Origin: Anthonomus grandis grandis
Taxonomy: Eukaryota > Arthropoda > Insecta > Coleoptera > Curculionidae
Assembly (NCBI RefSeq): GCF_022605725.1
Contig: NC_065556.1
Location: forward strand, 29,123,140 to 29,187,139
Direction: 5' to 3'
DNA length: 64,000 nucleotides
In this document: one piece after another, positions 46,510-58,225 of the stretch
How the letters are laid out: every line of letters begins with the position of its first letter
Numbering within the stretch: position 1 is the first letter of the stretch
Program-made: the position numbers and the translations under genes
Notes under the pieces: model-generated
Database searches by the model: none
Told to the model about the DNA's origin: nothing
Seen by the model: the letters and a program-made list of their open reading frames with translations, nothing else

Positions 46510-48605
46510 TGGATTAGGTCTATTCGGGAGATTACATGTAGAAGACACTTATTGGTACTTCTATGGTGACATAGAACAATGTACGATTTTTTGTCATTAA
46601 AAGCTAAATTTCCTCCTAAAACCTAAAAAATTCATAGCATTTTTTTATGGAAAACTTCATAATATACGAAGAACGTAATAGCTCATTTTATCGTAGGATT
46701 GATAGTTTCGACGATATTTATAGTACAGTGTCTTTTATGCCATTGAACCATCATAAAAAAAATTATACTTAGATTCATTGGGATTTTTGAAGGATTACTA
46801 AATAATTCAATCAAATCAGACGGACATTTTTCAACAAATTAGTCTTATTGTCGTCTAATAGTCCTGGATTATGAGTCTGTTTTTTTTTTAATATTCAACA
46901 AGAGTAAAAAGAAGAAAAATGAAAATAATTTTAAAGGAAAAACAAACAAACATTAATTTCGTAGAAAAATATTTAATTAGCTTCTGGATAAAAATAAATT
47001 CGCCTGCCTCAAATAAATAAAGAAGTTATACAACTGATCATCTGCAGAAAAATAACAACCTCACTTAAGTAAAGTAAATGAAAGCAGTAATATCATTTAA
47101 AAAGCTTCCAAGAAGATGTCTGCAAATGTATACATAAAGAAATAGTTGAGCTCTTATTAAAATTCGCCGAACTTATTATACATGCAAAGTGAATTTAACT
47201 GGAAATTATTTCTCAAAGGACCCTTTTGACTTGGAACTTAATTTACTTGTTTATTATGCCATCGAAGCCTTCGATTTGTAAAAACATGCAAATTCTATAG
47301 TTTTTTTTTATGTATATATTATTTATTGTTAAAATCTTTTCATAGATACTATATTAAAGAGCCAAGTTCTGAGTTTGATCTCAGAAACTTCGACGAAATA
47401 TAAGTTTTACCATGAATTTATTTGGCCTAAATCCAACAGTGCAGTTAGATTGTTAAACTTACGCCGAATGTCTAATATATTCAAACGGTTAATGATGTTT
47501 TATATAAAAAAAAATATGTTTTTACCAATAACTTTCTTTAGGTTATTATTATATGTTTTTCCGACCACGCGGCACAGACCTTTTAATTTAATACTATATA
47601 AAGGTTTCAAAGACATAAAGCGCGTTTTAATTAATATTGATCTAAAATTAGTCAAGCATTTATTGCTGCTGAAGTTTATATTTGACTAAAAGGGAAATAA
47701 AAGAAACCGAGCGAGATAGGTAGAACTCTTTTGCGAACCTTTTAATATTCGAAAAGTTTTAAATGTCTTGCGTTAAAAGTTCAGATTGCTTTTCCCAGTT
47801 TCGATACACCCCGAGATACTCTCCGGTAAGTTTGTATTAACGGAAAAGTTTTCGGGTATGTTACTTAGATTTATATTAATAGAGTTAACTTTTTGTTTTT
47901 GCAAAAAGTTCTCCGTTTCTTATCTCTAATTAACATCGAATACCTTGACTCAAAATTACACTGTCAAATTCTTGTTTCTAACCGATATTCCTCATTTAGC
48001 ATTTAAATTAAATGGCAACATTTAATTTCGAATTTACCACTTGATCCGGGCTTTATCACATTAAAATAGAGAAATTGGAAAAACTTTTAACAAAGCTTTT
48101 ACTACAGCGTTAAATTCCACTAACAGTTACGTAACACAAATAGTTTACTGTAGCTTTAGTTTGGTGTTTTATTACTGGATTCATTAGAAATGATTGATAC
48201 GAGCTACTACTTCGTGAAAACTTTCCCAGAAGTTTTAGGAAGTAAATGATGTATTGCTTATTTTATGCTTTTGGACTTTTTTGTCATTTTATTGTAAAAT
48301 AAATTCTCAACTAGTCTCTACTCTTTGTTGTAACCATTAGGGTATATATATAGAAGCTACGAACATTCATCTTGCAAGGAATAAAAGCTGACAAATTTTT
48401 ACCGGGTGACAAATGAGGAAAATAGAAAAGTTTTTCGTAGCTTAAGGGGAAAATCTCATCGGCGAGATGAGGTTTGGAATTTTAAAGTGTACTTTTTTTT
48501 ATAGCGAGTATATACATTTACTTTGACAAATTAATGTTATATAAGTGTGAAAAATGGTTGTAAAAAAAAAATTATTTTCAGCACTGGAGCGTTTATACAA
48601 TGCTG
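46510..48605. other. Intergenic region, nothing recognised
   Basis: AT-rich. The 104-codon plus-strand frame at 47375-47689 is rich in F, I, L and K, as expected from AT bias, and shows no family motif. Confidence 0.4.
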
Positions 48606-49942
48606 CTTATACAAAGTGTTCCGAAACTATTGTGCCAGAATGAGAGAGTAGGGAGATCTCGCCAAAATAAACTTTTTTCACTCATTAATCATACTTAATT
48701 AACTATGTACAGGGCGGCCAAATAAGCGAGGCAAGCGGCTGTATCTCAGGACCTGTACATCTGGCGACATTGTGAATTTTTTTATTATTATAAAAGTGGT
48801 CATGAAAAAATTCTGGAAATTATCTTTAAGTTCCATATTTCACCACTGTAAATTCTAAACCACTTATTTGATTTTAGCAATTCAAAATTAATTTCCTAGA
48901 TAAATGTAGCTGCTTTAAAAGTCTGATATCATCACTACTCTATAGTTTCTAATAAAAGCGCCAGAGAGCAATTTGCATTAATTCCAGTTTTTTTCATTTT
49001 GCTCTAAAAATTCAAATTGAATGGTATATTTTTGACATTCTATTTAAAAAGTAAATAAAATTTGAAAAATTATTGTGAAAACCACACGATGATATCTTTG
49101 CTCGTTTTAAAGTTATAGCGAATTAAAGTTTTTTACGCATCGAGGCAAAGGCGAATAATTTTATTAACGAATTTCTTTTTATATTTAATTTATGGTCCTG
49201 AAAAGGACCGATTTTAAACCCAAACATATTTGGTATTTAATGCCTCGACAGGTGTTCAAACTGCTTTCCATCACATTCCAAACAAGCTTCCGCAGTCTTC
49301 TTTGGGTGGATGAAACTGCTGTTTCGATTTCAGCAGCTGATATTTCATTTATTGCACCACGGATTCAGTTTTCCATATCCTGTCTTGTTGTAGGTCGAGT
49401 TTGGTACATAATATCTTTTAAACGACCCCATAAGTAAAAGTCTAGGCATGTTAAATCGGGTGACCTGGCCGGCCAAGGATACAAACTCCCCCTTCCGATC
49501 CAACGCCCTTGAAAGTAATTATTTATATGATTTAAGTAAAATCTGTATTGTTGTGACAAATTCATAATGAGTTACTTATTATATTGGGTATTACGTCACT
49601 TATAGCAAAAATCAATTTAGAAATTTTTATCTCACACGCTCAACAATTGAAAATAAGAAGAAAATAGACTTATTCACGTATTTAAAAGAAATATGAACTT
49701 AAATCTGTAACGATACCGTTCGATATACTTAATTTAATTTAAGTTCAATAAGTTTTAAATACAATAATTTACTTGGGGTATAATAGATTTTTTATATACC
49801 TAGGAGCTGAGGTTCAATCTATTAATCTCTGAGCTCGTTTCTTCTTTTCAATATCCTACCTAACTTTGTTATGAATATTACAATTAAAAAACGATAAAAA
49901 ACAACAAGAAGACCTACTTTTTTAAAAAATACCTAATTTGAA

Positions 49943-49981
49943 CCAACGTTTCGGTAGTTATATCTACTACCGTTATCAAGG
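49943..49981 (-). ncRNA. Degenerate hammerhead-like stem in the Penelope 3' region
   Basis: On the minus strand the order is TTGATAA, a C, a 5-bp stem GGTAG/CTACC with a 9-nt loop, then GAAA. The layout is that of a hammerhead core, but the conserved CTGATGA has two changes, including the general-base G. No clear NUH cleavage triplet follows. If it is a ribozyme relic, it is inactive. Confidence 0.35.
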
Positions 49982-50231
49982 TAATTAAAGTAAAATTAAA
50001 TTAAATTAAAAATAAAATATACTTATCTTTCAAATTTTCAGTAATGCAGTCTCATAAAAATTTCTTCCTAATTCGAAAATACTTTATATACTTTTTTATA
50101 TGATTTGACGGTTTATTAATAGTTTGACAAACTATTTTAAAAGATTAGGGTACTTTTTTAAAAATTAAAGGGGTGTGATCTTAATATAAATTAATCATAG
50201 AAAATACATGAATATCAAATATTTTAAATCA

Positions 50232-52292
50232 TTAATTAATTTTGAGAATACCCTGATCTACTTCTCTCTTTAGCAAAGGAATCCATGTATTATGAAAATC
50301 AACCGAACAAGTAGCTAAGCATTTATCTTCATTTAATATTATAAATGCACTTTCCTTTAGCTTACGTAATTTTGAAATTGGTTCCTTTGCTAAAATTGAG
50401 GAAGCATTCCAGTCTATTCTGTGGTTATTGTCGAATGCATGTTGTGTAATTTTTGATTTTTGAAAATCATTGTTTTTTATGTAAGATTTATGTTCATTAA
50501 TTCTTTTTGGTAATGGTCTACAGGTTTCACCTATGTAAAATTTACCACAAATACAAGGAATTTTATAGATTACATTTTTATTAAATTCATTTTCATTGAA
50601 AGGTTTAGTTTTTGTTAATAAGTATCGTCATGTGTTTTGTGATTTAAAAATAGTTCTTTTATTATTTTTTTTAGCAATTCTTTTTATTTTATCAGAAAAA
50701 CCTGGAATAAATGGTAAAATAAGATTTGTCGTAAAAAGTGGTTGATTCAATTTTATACGTGGATTATCAAACTCTTTAAAGCAATTTTCTAAAAATTCTT
50801 TGGGATAATTATTTTGAATTAAGATATTTTTAATAAAATCTTTTTCAGTTGTTAAATATTGATTATTACAAATAATGTGTGCACGATCATATAAACTTTT
50901 TACCACTCCTTTTTTTACCATTATTGGATGATTAGAATTAAAATTAAGATATCTATTAGTATGAGCTGGTTTACGGTAAATTTTAGTTTCAAAATTTTGT
51001 AAATCCTTTTTAATTTAAATATCAAGAAAAGGAAGCTGACCATCAGCCTCCTTTTCAAGAGTAAATTTTATAGTAGATTCTTTTGAGTTAATGTAATTTA
51101 AAAAATTTATAAGATCTATTTCGTTATGGTGATATATTGAAAAAATATCATCAATATATCGCCACCATATTTTAGGTTTTTTATCAAATGTATTAATAAT
51201 TTCAAATTCAAAATTTTCCATAAATATATTACTTAAAATTGGTGAAAGAAGAGAACCCATAGCCATACCAAAGTTTTGTTGATAAAATTCATTATTGTAT
51301 TGGAAGTATAAGTAGTGGTATAAGTAGTTTTTACACAATAGGTTAAAAGTTCTAAAATTGTATTAACGCTTAGTGTTATACCTTCTGCCAAATTATTATC
51401 ATTCTGTAATTTATTTTTAACAATATTTAAAGTTTTGCCAACAGGAACATTAGTAAAAAGACTTACAACATCAAAACTTACCAATAGATCATGAGGGTTA
51501 AAAGAAATTGTAGAAAGTTTTTCTAAAAAGTGTTGAGAATTTTTAATGTAAGAATCAGAATTATTAGTGTATGGAGTTAAGATATTTAAAAGATATTTTG
51601 CAAGAGGATGAGTAGGTGAATTTATGCTACTAACTATAGGTCTTAAAGGAACATTTATTTTATGTATTTTTGGTAAACCATAAAAATGTGGTGATTTACT
51701 ATTATGTGGAGTTAATTTAAATCTATCAATATTAGAAAATTGGTTTTTATGCTTTTTAAGTAAATTATAAATTTGTCTTTCAATTTTTTCTGTAGGATCT
51801 TTAGATAATTTAAAATAATTGCCATCATTAATTATTAAATTTAATTTATTTTCATAAGTGTTAATATTTAAAAGAACAGTAGCATTACCTTTATCGGCTG
51901 GAAGTATTTTAATATTATTATCGGTTTTAAGTGTCTTTAAAGCTTTTAATTCTAAAGAGTTTAGATTTTGTTTAATTTTAATTGGTTTTTCAATTTCTAC
52001 CTTTGCCCTAATTCTAAATTCATCTTGTTGATCCCTTGGTAAGTCTTTCGTTGCGTTTTCTATAGCTGAAATGATATTTAATTTTGGCAGAATTTTTGGA
52101 GTAATTGAGACCTTTAGAAAGAACAAGTTTTTCTGTATCAGATAAAACTCTATCTGACAAATTAATAACAGTTTTATTTATAAAATCATTATTATTTGTG
52201 TTTAAAAGTACTTGATTTATATTTTCATAATGAAGTAGATTTATTTTATTTATGTGAATTTGTTTTTGTTTTTGAAAATTATTATACCTCAA
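50232..52292 (-). pseudogene. Penelope-type reverse transcriptase plus GIY-YIG endonuclease, broken
   Basis: Minus-strand coding from about 52292 to the stop at 50234-50232. Motifs in order: VINLSDRVLSDTEKLVLSKG at the N-terminus; ILPADKGNATVLL; PHFYGLPKIHK; PLRPIVSSINSPTHPLAKYL; SFDVVSLFTNVPV; FGMAMGSLLSPILSNIFME; and the catalytic WWRYIDDIFSIY. ADGQLPFLDI and YRKPAHTNRYL follow, and the endonuclease closes the frame with VIYKIPCICGKFYIGETCR. The motifs match Penelope-like retroelements closely. Defects are frameshifts near 52107 and 51320, an in-frame TAA after PFLDI near 51016, and a stop near 50628. The protein cannot be made whole, but the domain content is complete, so loss of function may be fairly recent. 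Confidence 0.88.
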
Positions 52293-52666
52293 GTAAATTA
52301 GGTATATCGAACGGTATCGTTACAGATTTAAGTTCATATTTCTTTTAAATACGTGAATAAGTCTATTTTCTTCTTCTTTTCAATTGATGAGCGTGTGAGA
52401 TAAAAATTTCTAAATTGATTTTTGCTATAAGTGACGTAATACCCAATATAATAAGTAACTCATTATTTATATGATGCCGCACCAAACCGGAAAAATATGC
52501 TTGGCACCTGTCCAATTGGAAATACATGGTCCGTCTTACTTCCGATGTCAAATCTTCCATTAAAATAGGCAAGGAATTTTTTTAAAAATGCAAAAAAACA
52601 TTACCGGTTAATGTGCCATCAAAAAAACAAGGACCAATAATTTTCATTCCGATAATGCCACACCAC

Positions 52667-54008
52667 CATGGCCGGATTAAAGTTTTGTGGGGCCCGGGGC
52701 TAATAAAGGATCAAGGGGCCCCTTATAAATAAAATGCAAAAAATATTATTTATAACACTACATATATATTACTTATATAAAAGAAATGGTTTTTTTGAAA
52801 ATAGGAATATTAAAATACATTTTTTCGTAATTTTAGTTTTACAAAATCTTCTATTACGTCATTAAACTCTAAATCCTTCAAAACGTTCATTTCTTTACAC
52901 ATTAATGTTCCTCCTGCATTGTGGCTCTATATTTATTTTTTATATAAACTAGCTTGGAAAAGGAACTTTCAGACCCACAATTTGCTGGTATCTGGATTGG
53001 TATCGATAGATAAATTTTCAAAAGCGTATATACGTTAGGAAACGTGTCAATTAATTGGTGTTCTAAAATATATCCTAAAAGATCAAGTGGATTGCATATT
53101 TTTCGGAAGAGGATTTAAGAAGTTCCGAGAAAAATACCAGCTCATCTATTAAATTAATGTTTAGGTCATCTGCGTACACGCTTATTACTTTTGCAGAAAA
53201 CTCTTCAACTTCTGATTTAGATAAACATACATTAGAGCTAAGTTTTGAAATCAAACCAAACAACTGGGCAAAATCTAAATAGGCATTACACCGTCGTTCT
53301 AATTCATTGACCAGCTTATCTACTATTACTAAAAATGACTGCGTGCGAAATAATTCTCTTTCATTCAATAATATTTTATTTTTATCGCCCGGGTATTTTT
53401 TTTGTCGGTTTGATCTGCCCATAGAATACTCATATTCTTCCTGTGGTAGTAAACTTTTGGCTTCTTCTTCAAACAAGTCAAATTGGTCTCGGAAACAGGA
53501 AACACTTCTGATTCACCAAACAACAAATCCAGACCTGGCTTTTGAAGTATATTGGAAGCTTCCCGAAAAAGTCTTAAAATTTTGCCATTACAAGAGTCTC
53601 CATTTTTATCATTTGTTTAGAAAGTCCCATGGCTTCTAACTTGGTGTCTTTTTTTTCTGATGGATCATCCGACATCATTTTTAAGCAGCTGTTGATTTGC
53701 AGATAGCTTGTTACTAACGCTTTTGCTGCATCTTCTCTACAGCTCCAACGAGTGGTACTTAACGACTTGACAGTAAGGTTTTTGCCAATATTATCTAAAA
53801 GCAAATGCCATCGATGTGTGGAGGACCCAAAAAAAAGCATACAATTTTTACAAAATTTAAAAAACTTTGTAGCATCAAGGCAATCGTCAACAGCACATTC
53901 TCCAACTAAATTTAAAGAGTGTGCAAAACATGGCACGTAAAAAGCTACCTTGTCATTCACGGGGCCCGGGGCTCCAGCCCCTTTAGCCCCATGGGTAATC
54001 CAGGCCTG
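52667..54008 (-). mobile_element. Decayed hAT element
   Basis: Ends CATGGCCGGATTA (left) and, on the complement, CAGGCCTGGATTA (right), each followed by a GGGGCCCGGGGC-type stretch. Flanking octamers CACACCAC (52659-52666) and CACATCAC (54009-54016) fit an 8-bp hAT target duplication with one later change. It lies in the transposase gene of the Tc1/mariner composite. Confidence 0.85.
52840..54005 (-). pseudogene. hAT transposase remnant (ZMYM1-like group)
   Basis: The 54011-53574 frame starts in the terminal repeat. It reads VPCFAHSLNLVGECAVDDCL, FFGSSTHRWHLLLD and LTVKSLSTTRWSCREDAAKA, typical of the hAT/ZMYM1-like transposase core. The 53476-53075 frame holds the helical insertion region. 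A third frame near 53040-52900 carries the C-terminal dimerisation block (FPNVYTLLKIYLSIP, ESSFSKL). Frame changes and the lack of an N-terminal BED finger mark it as a broken, partly deleted copy. Confidence 0.75.
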
Positions 54009-54486
54009 CACATCACAGAATCTGTGACAAAAAATCCCCGTTTTCGCGAATCATTGCTAGTATCATAGAATAACCAGACAAAACTTCTCTCGTTAGCCTA
54101 TGCTAGTATCAAAAATTCGGCGCTCAAAATCATGTTTGTTTAGTGCTTGGTGTAGGATTATATGAAAAGGGTGTAGCCTTAAAATAAAAAGAAATCCCTA
54201 TAGGTATTCGAGAAGAAGGTGGTGTATAATAAGAAGATGTATTGCCTGTGGCCTTTAAGTATATTTTGAACAGTAGTTCGAGCTATTCCCAAATCTAAAG
54301 ATAACGCACGAGTTCAATCCAATATGCCTATTAAACTCTACGTAGGCCAACACATTATTTTCTTCAGTTCTTCCAGTAGAGCGATGCCTTCTAAATTTGG
54401 GCCGACTAAAACTACCAGTATCGCGTAGTCGCTGTACCAACCGTCACCCTTACATTTTTGCATAATAGTTTCGGAACACCTTGTAT

Positions 54487-55240
54487 AGAAAAATGGCAAC
54501 AAATTTGATTTTTTAAATGGAGCACTAAATTATCTTAAGTATGCGTGTAGAAATTTGAAAAAAAAAAATTTTTACTAATTTTTTGAGATATGGGTATATT
54601 GTAAAAATCTTGGAAATAAAATTGAGTTTTCCAAAAAAAAATTTTCTCAAAAGCTTCTAATTTTTTTTGAAAATCGCTAGAATAAGTATCCAGCTCAATT
54701 ATACCAGGAATGTGTGTAGAAATATTCAAAATTTCATTTTAACTGGTTTTTGAGAAAAAAAAATCGATTTCTCCAAAAATTTTTTTTTTCTCGAAATCCT
54801 TATCTCAAATTTTTTTGCAAAACGCTGAAATAGGTGTCTAGTCGAATTATTTCAGGAATATGTGTAAGGATTTTTATAATTCTATTTTTACAGGTTTTTG
54901 AGTTATAGGTACTTTTTGGAAATTTTTTTTTTTTCAAAATTCTGTGAATTTCCTTATAAACGCTCAACTAGTTTTCAGTTAAATTATCCTAGGAATACGT
55001 GCAAAAATTTTCAAAATATTACTTCTACTGATTTTTGCGATTTTTAGAGAAGTATGATTAGAAAAATGCTCAAAATGAAGCAAGGAATCAAAGTTCAAAA
55101 ATCAAAATTTAAAAATCAAAGGTCTTTGCATTTTTCTAAATAAGCGGTAACACTGCAGTGTTGAAAATATTTTAAGTCGTTAGAGCATTATTGGTTGCCA
55201 AATTTTCAGAAAAATGCCACATTCATCACCCTGTATATTA
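54487..55240. repeat. Degenerate tandem repeat of about 140-165 bp, four copies
   Basis: Units are marked by AATTATCTTAAGTATGCGTG (54531), AATTATACCAGGAATGTGTG (54698), AATTATTTCAGGAATATGTG (54846) and AATTATCCTAGGAATACGTG (54985). T- and A-homopolymers separate them. A CACCCTGTATA end lies at 55229, so this may be the inside of an old MITE. Confidence 0.65.
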
Positions 55241-56560
55241 AAATGTCCCAAAATTTTAACAACAAAACTTTCTATCGATAGCAAAGTCACTCTACTGTAT
55301 TAAAACTGGAAAAAGTAATTAAAACTTTAACAGATACCACTGAACTTTGAGCTTCTCATTTTTTTTTTACTCAATTCTTTATGAAAGTCGAATTAATATG
55401 AACAAAAATTGCCCTTGACACGAACTCTACATTTATATGTACGGACCATCAAAGTCGTCATTGCATTTGAAATGCCGCTTTTAAAACTTCAATTTCTATT
55501 CTGCCCTAGTAAATGTATATTGTTTTAAAAAGAACCTTCGCGCAGCACAATAATATTAATACGGTGGAGCGCAAATAACTTCGGAAAAGGACCGTGAAAA
55601 CCGTCTGGAAAGTATTTTATATCCGCTCTATAACCTTTTGTTCCTTTGTCAGATTTTTATTTTTAAGACAATACTGTGTTTTTATGACTTTAAGGGATAA
55701 AGTGAAAGAGACTTATTGTATTGTGGCCATGTAATAAACAAAAACAACTTATCCAATAAGGGAAACTGAGATAGAGACTCCATGAACATTGGAATTTATA
55801 GAAATGTTTATTTTTTATGTTAAAATATATCAAGGATGTAATGTCATTATAATCATCAAGGATTCTTAGATATAAAAAAACGTCTATTCTTTTTATTGGG
55901 CTGGATATAACAGTAGTCTAAATAAATATGAAGACTTTTAACATTTATACACAAGGGCAATAAATGATGTATATAAATCATCGCCGATACATACGAAAAA
56001 TATAAATTGACACCGATATACAAAGAGTTTGCTAGCGAATTGATTTCTTTTTGTCACGATATTATTTATCTCAAAGCGCGAAACGGCGGTAACGAGACGT
56101 TTCCTTCTGTTCGCTTTATTCTTGTTTTCTGTACGTGGTGGATTGATTATTAATGTCTTAGACAGTGCACATCCTCCAATTCAAAACTAATTCAAAAAGT
56201 CCACAGATTATTAATAATGGACATCTATGATTTTGAGCCATTCATTGAACTTCAAATAATAAAGCCTTAAAAATACTACGTTAAAATCTTTTCAAATTCC
56301 TGAACTAAGTTAAAAATTAGGTATTCAAGAAGGCCTAAGAAAATACAGTAAAGAAAAATGGAAAATTTATTCTGCTTTTCTTAAATGAACCGCATCGTTG
56401 TTTCTCGAGTTTTAGACACTTGAATTTTTTTAAAGTATTTAATGTAATTTTTATGTATCCTCCAGACAGTCGAAATATTTTTTTTATATTTTTCCAGATA
56501 TATATGAATTTCAAGTAATTTTTATTTCTATCAAGTATTGATACTTACTATTCAAACCTT
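55241..56560. other. Intergenic region, nothing recognised
   Basis: AT-rich sequence with no long frames or transposon ends that I can support. Confidence 0.4.
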
Positions 56561-56666
56561 CCAAGTATTTTAAGTTTTATTTTATTTCAGGCATTTCGAT
56601 CGTTTCTTTATCAAGTTTTTTATTTTGAATGAAATAAAATTAAAAGTCAATCCAAAAGTCTGGAAC

Positions 56667-56668
<2 letters not shown>

Positions 56669-56706
<38 letters not shown>

Positions 56707-57885
56707 CGTCTTTTATTTAACAAACAAATAGTTTACAGTTGTGATTATCATACATACATTTCTATAGGGATATAAGAGAGGCGAAGTCTAGCCATGTGGC
56801 TACTCTTATTTAACCTACCTAATCCCTCTGAAGTGAAAATAAAACAATATCATGCAATTTATTAGCGAATAGCTCTTTAAATGTACGCACACACTGTAGG
56901 AAGAAAAAAGAGTTACTTAAAGAATTATTATACACAACGACAAACTGTGCGATACAAAAGATATATTTTGTTATATTTTGAAATAATTTCAAAGCCTAGT
57001 CCAGTTCAGCATACAATGCCAATACCTGTTTATAAATTCTTCAAATATATTATAAGGTTGGTTTATTACACAAGTCAGATACACTTTTCCTGGTTATTCT
57101 CCCATTTTTTTTATTTATTCTTTTATTTTAAGTATTGCCTCAACATGCTCATTTTAAGTGTCTTTTTGTCTTTAGTAAGAAAGAAAAAAAAATCCTTTCT
57201 TATTCATGGTGAGTTTGTTGATTAAATAAAAACAAACGCATTTTGTATTTATATTTGTTAATAATAAATATTTTTAAATTATCAGGTATGGAATTATATA
57301 AGGTGATTGCATTATATGAAAAGGATCTTTTATACATAGATGTTTTATGTAACGGGATGGAGAATTTGGTTTTGTTTCTAATATTTTGTCCATGCATGTT
57401 TGTCCTTGGCAGAAATTTATTTTTAAGAGTATTCGATGTGTTAGTGGTATTAAGAAGCTTATGCACAAAATTTGAAAGATGTAGTTTTCTACGGCTTTCC
57501 ATATTTAGCCAGTTATAAAAAAAAAAAATAAAAAAAAAAAAACAGTTATAGATTCTACAATTTTATGAGTAATATGGTCATGCTTCCTGATTCCGTATAT
57601 CAATCGACAGCATGCGGTCTGTACCCTTTGTATTTTTTGTTTATCGAGAGCTGTAAGGCATGGACCGCATATAAAGTCACCATAGTTGAAATGTGAGAGT
57701 ATTAATGTGTCGCATAAGCTTTTTTTCAACGAGTAGTTAAGCATATACGAAAATAATTCACACAATTGACCTGATATGTCTGCAATGAAATAAGAAATAT
57801 CTTCCATCCATTTTATATCAGTATTTAAGTCTCTGGGTATTGCAAATTCTTTATCATGCAAGTAACGTCTGATCTCTTTAATATT
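56669..57885 (-). mobile_element. 5'-truncated jockey/CR1-like LINE with (TTA)n tail
   Basis: The sense strand is minus. The body starts inside the end of the reverse-transcriptase ORF at about 57885, with a stop near 57200. A 3' UTR of about 500 bp contains GGCTAGACTTCGCC (about 56780). It ends in a (TTA)n run seen as (AAT)n at 56670-56703. 5' truncation and a simple-repeat tail are normal for target-primed reverse transcription. Confidence 0.75.
57197..57861 (-). pseudogene. LINE reverse-transcriptase C-terminus, disrupted by an A-rich insertion
   Basis: The first part reads SLCDTLILSHFNYGDFICGP, LTALDKQKIQRVQTACCRLI and GIRKHDHI, the usual end of jockey/CR1-like RT. The frame is then lost in an A-rich tract at about 57519-57541. 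It continues in another frame with MESRRKLHLSNFVHKLLNTT through AITLYNSIPDNLK to the end. The A-tract is an in-gene expansion that inactivates it. Confidence 0.7.
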
Positions 57886-58225
57886 CCAGACTTTTGGATA
57901 AATTTTATTTCAGGCAATTGAAATAGTTTTTTCCATATTTTCAATGTTATTTTTTTATTAATTTCAGTCATTTTAAATTATTTACAATGCCTGGAAGGTA
58001 TCAATATTGGCTTCAAAACTATTAAAAATGTCTTTTGAGTTATTTTTCATTTTATTTTAGACACTTTTATGTCTCTTTGTAGGTCTAGGGTTTTTGAATG
58101 TTTTCCTCATACTTTCTCATATAAAGTGTATGTCTTCCAGGAATTTAACAAATACTTCTCTATGAATTTCAGATTTATTATATTTTAAAAAATTTTCCAG
58201 TTTATTCCAGGCATTTAACTCTGGA

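Larger units (their letters stand above)
49532..52462 (-). mobile_element. Penelope-like retroelement, full structure with inverted pseudo-LTRs
   Basis: Inverted pseudo-LTRs of about 180 bp lie at 49564-49750 (TGAGTTACTTATTATATTGG on the plus strand) and 52285-52462 (reverse complement). Both run into AACGATACCGTTCGATAT. In sense orientation, a one-sided tail ending ACAGATTTTAC follows the downstream copy, as Penelope elements often have. TTATTTATATGAT lies on both sides (49519-49531 and 52463-52475), a 13-bp target duplication. Four extra bases (TTAA) sit between the tail and the target copy. The 413-bp copy at 30899 shares the pseudo-LTRs and the tail. Inside are a reverse transcriptase and a GIY-YIG endonuclease. 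Confidence 0.9.
49200..54440 (-). pseudogene. Tc1/mariner-type transposase interrupted by a Penelope-like element and a hAT
   Basis: Pieces in order on the minus strand. RLRDTGSFSR and STGRTEEN from the N-terminal helix-turn-helix region lie at 54440-54255. A decayed linker spans 54240-54017. WCGI and KIIGPCFFDGTLTG are split around the hAT site at about 52660. TMYFQLDRCQAYFSGLVRHH runs to the Penelope site. GRWIGRG, PWPARSPDLTCLDFYLWGRL and the C-terminus reach about 49200. The third catalytic acidic residue (SPDL) is kept, but the central motif reads FQLDRCQAYFS where QQDGAPPH is expected. A TGA replaces the residue after DMEN. Clearly inactive. Confidence 0.75.
48611..54485 (-). mobile_element. 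Tc1/mariner-type composite, host of two nested insertions
   Basis: Outer ends TATACAAAGTGTTCCGAAAC (48609) and, in reverse complement at 54487, TATACAAGGTGTTCCGAAAC match over about 26 of 28 bp with flanking TA. A second end of another type, TACAGGGCGGCCAAATAAGC at 48707, belongs to the transposase-bearing element itself. Its partner at the other end is missing, so the 5' end is truncated. Removing the Penelope insertion (49532-52462 plus one target copy) and the hAT (52667-54008 plus one target copy) leaves one transposase reading on the minus strand from 54440 to about 49200. Confidence 0.7.
56561..58225. repeat. Diverged CCAGGCA-type repeat, interrupted by a LINE
   Basis: TTATTTCAGGCATTTCGATC at about 56583 and TTATTTCAGGCAATTGAAAT at about 57905 lie on the two sides of the LINE, followed by ACAATGCCTGGAAGG (57985) and TTCCAGGCATTTAAC (58206). 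These look like old members of the family at 28.5-30.8 kb. Confidence 0.5.

Noticed and set aside
49564..52462. DNA transposon with long terminal inverted repeats
   Set aside because: Penelope RT/GIY-YIG content, an asymmetric tail and target duplications of 11 and 13 bp in two copies fit a Penelope-like element better.
56881..57225. 114-aa plus-strand frame
   Set aside because: Lies antisense to the 3' UTR of the LINE and is rich in F/Y/L/K from AT bias.
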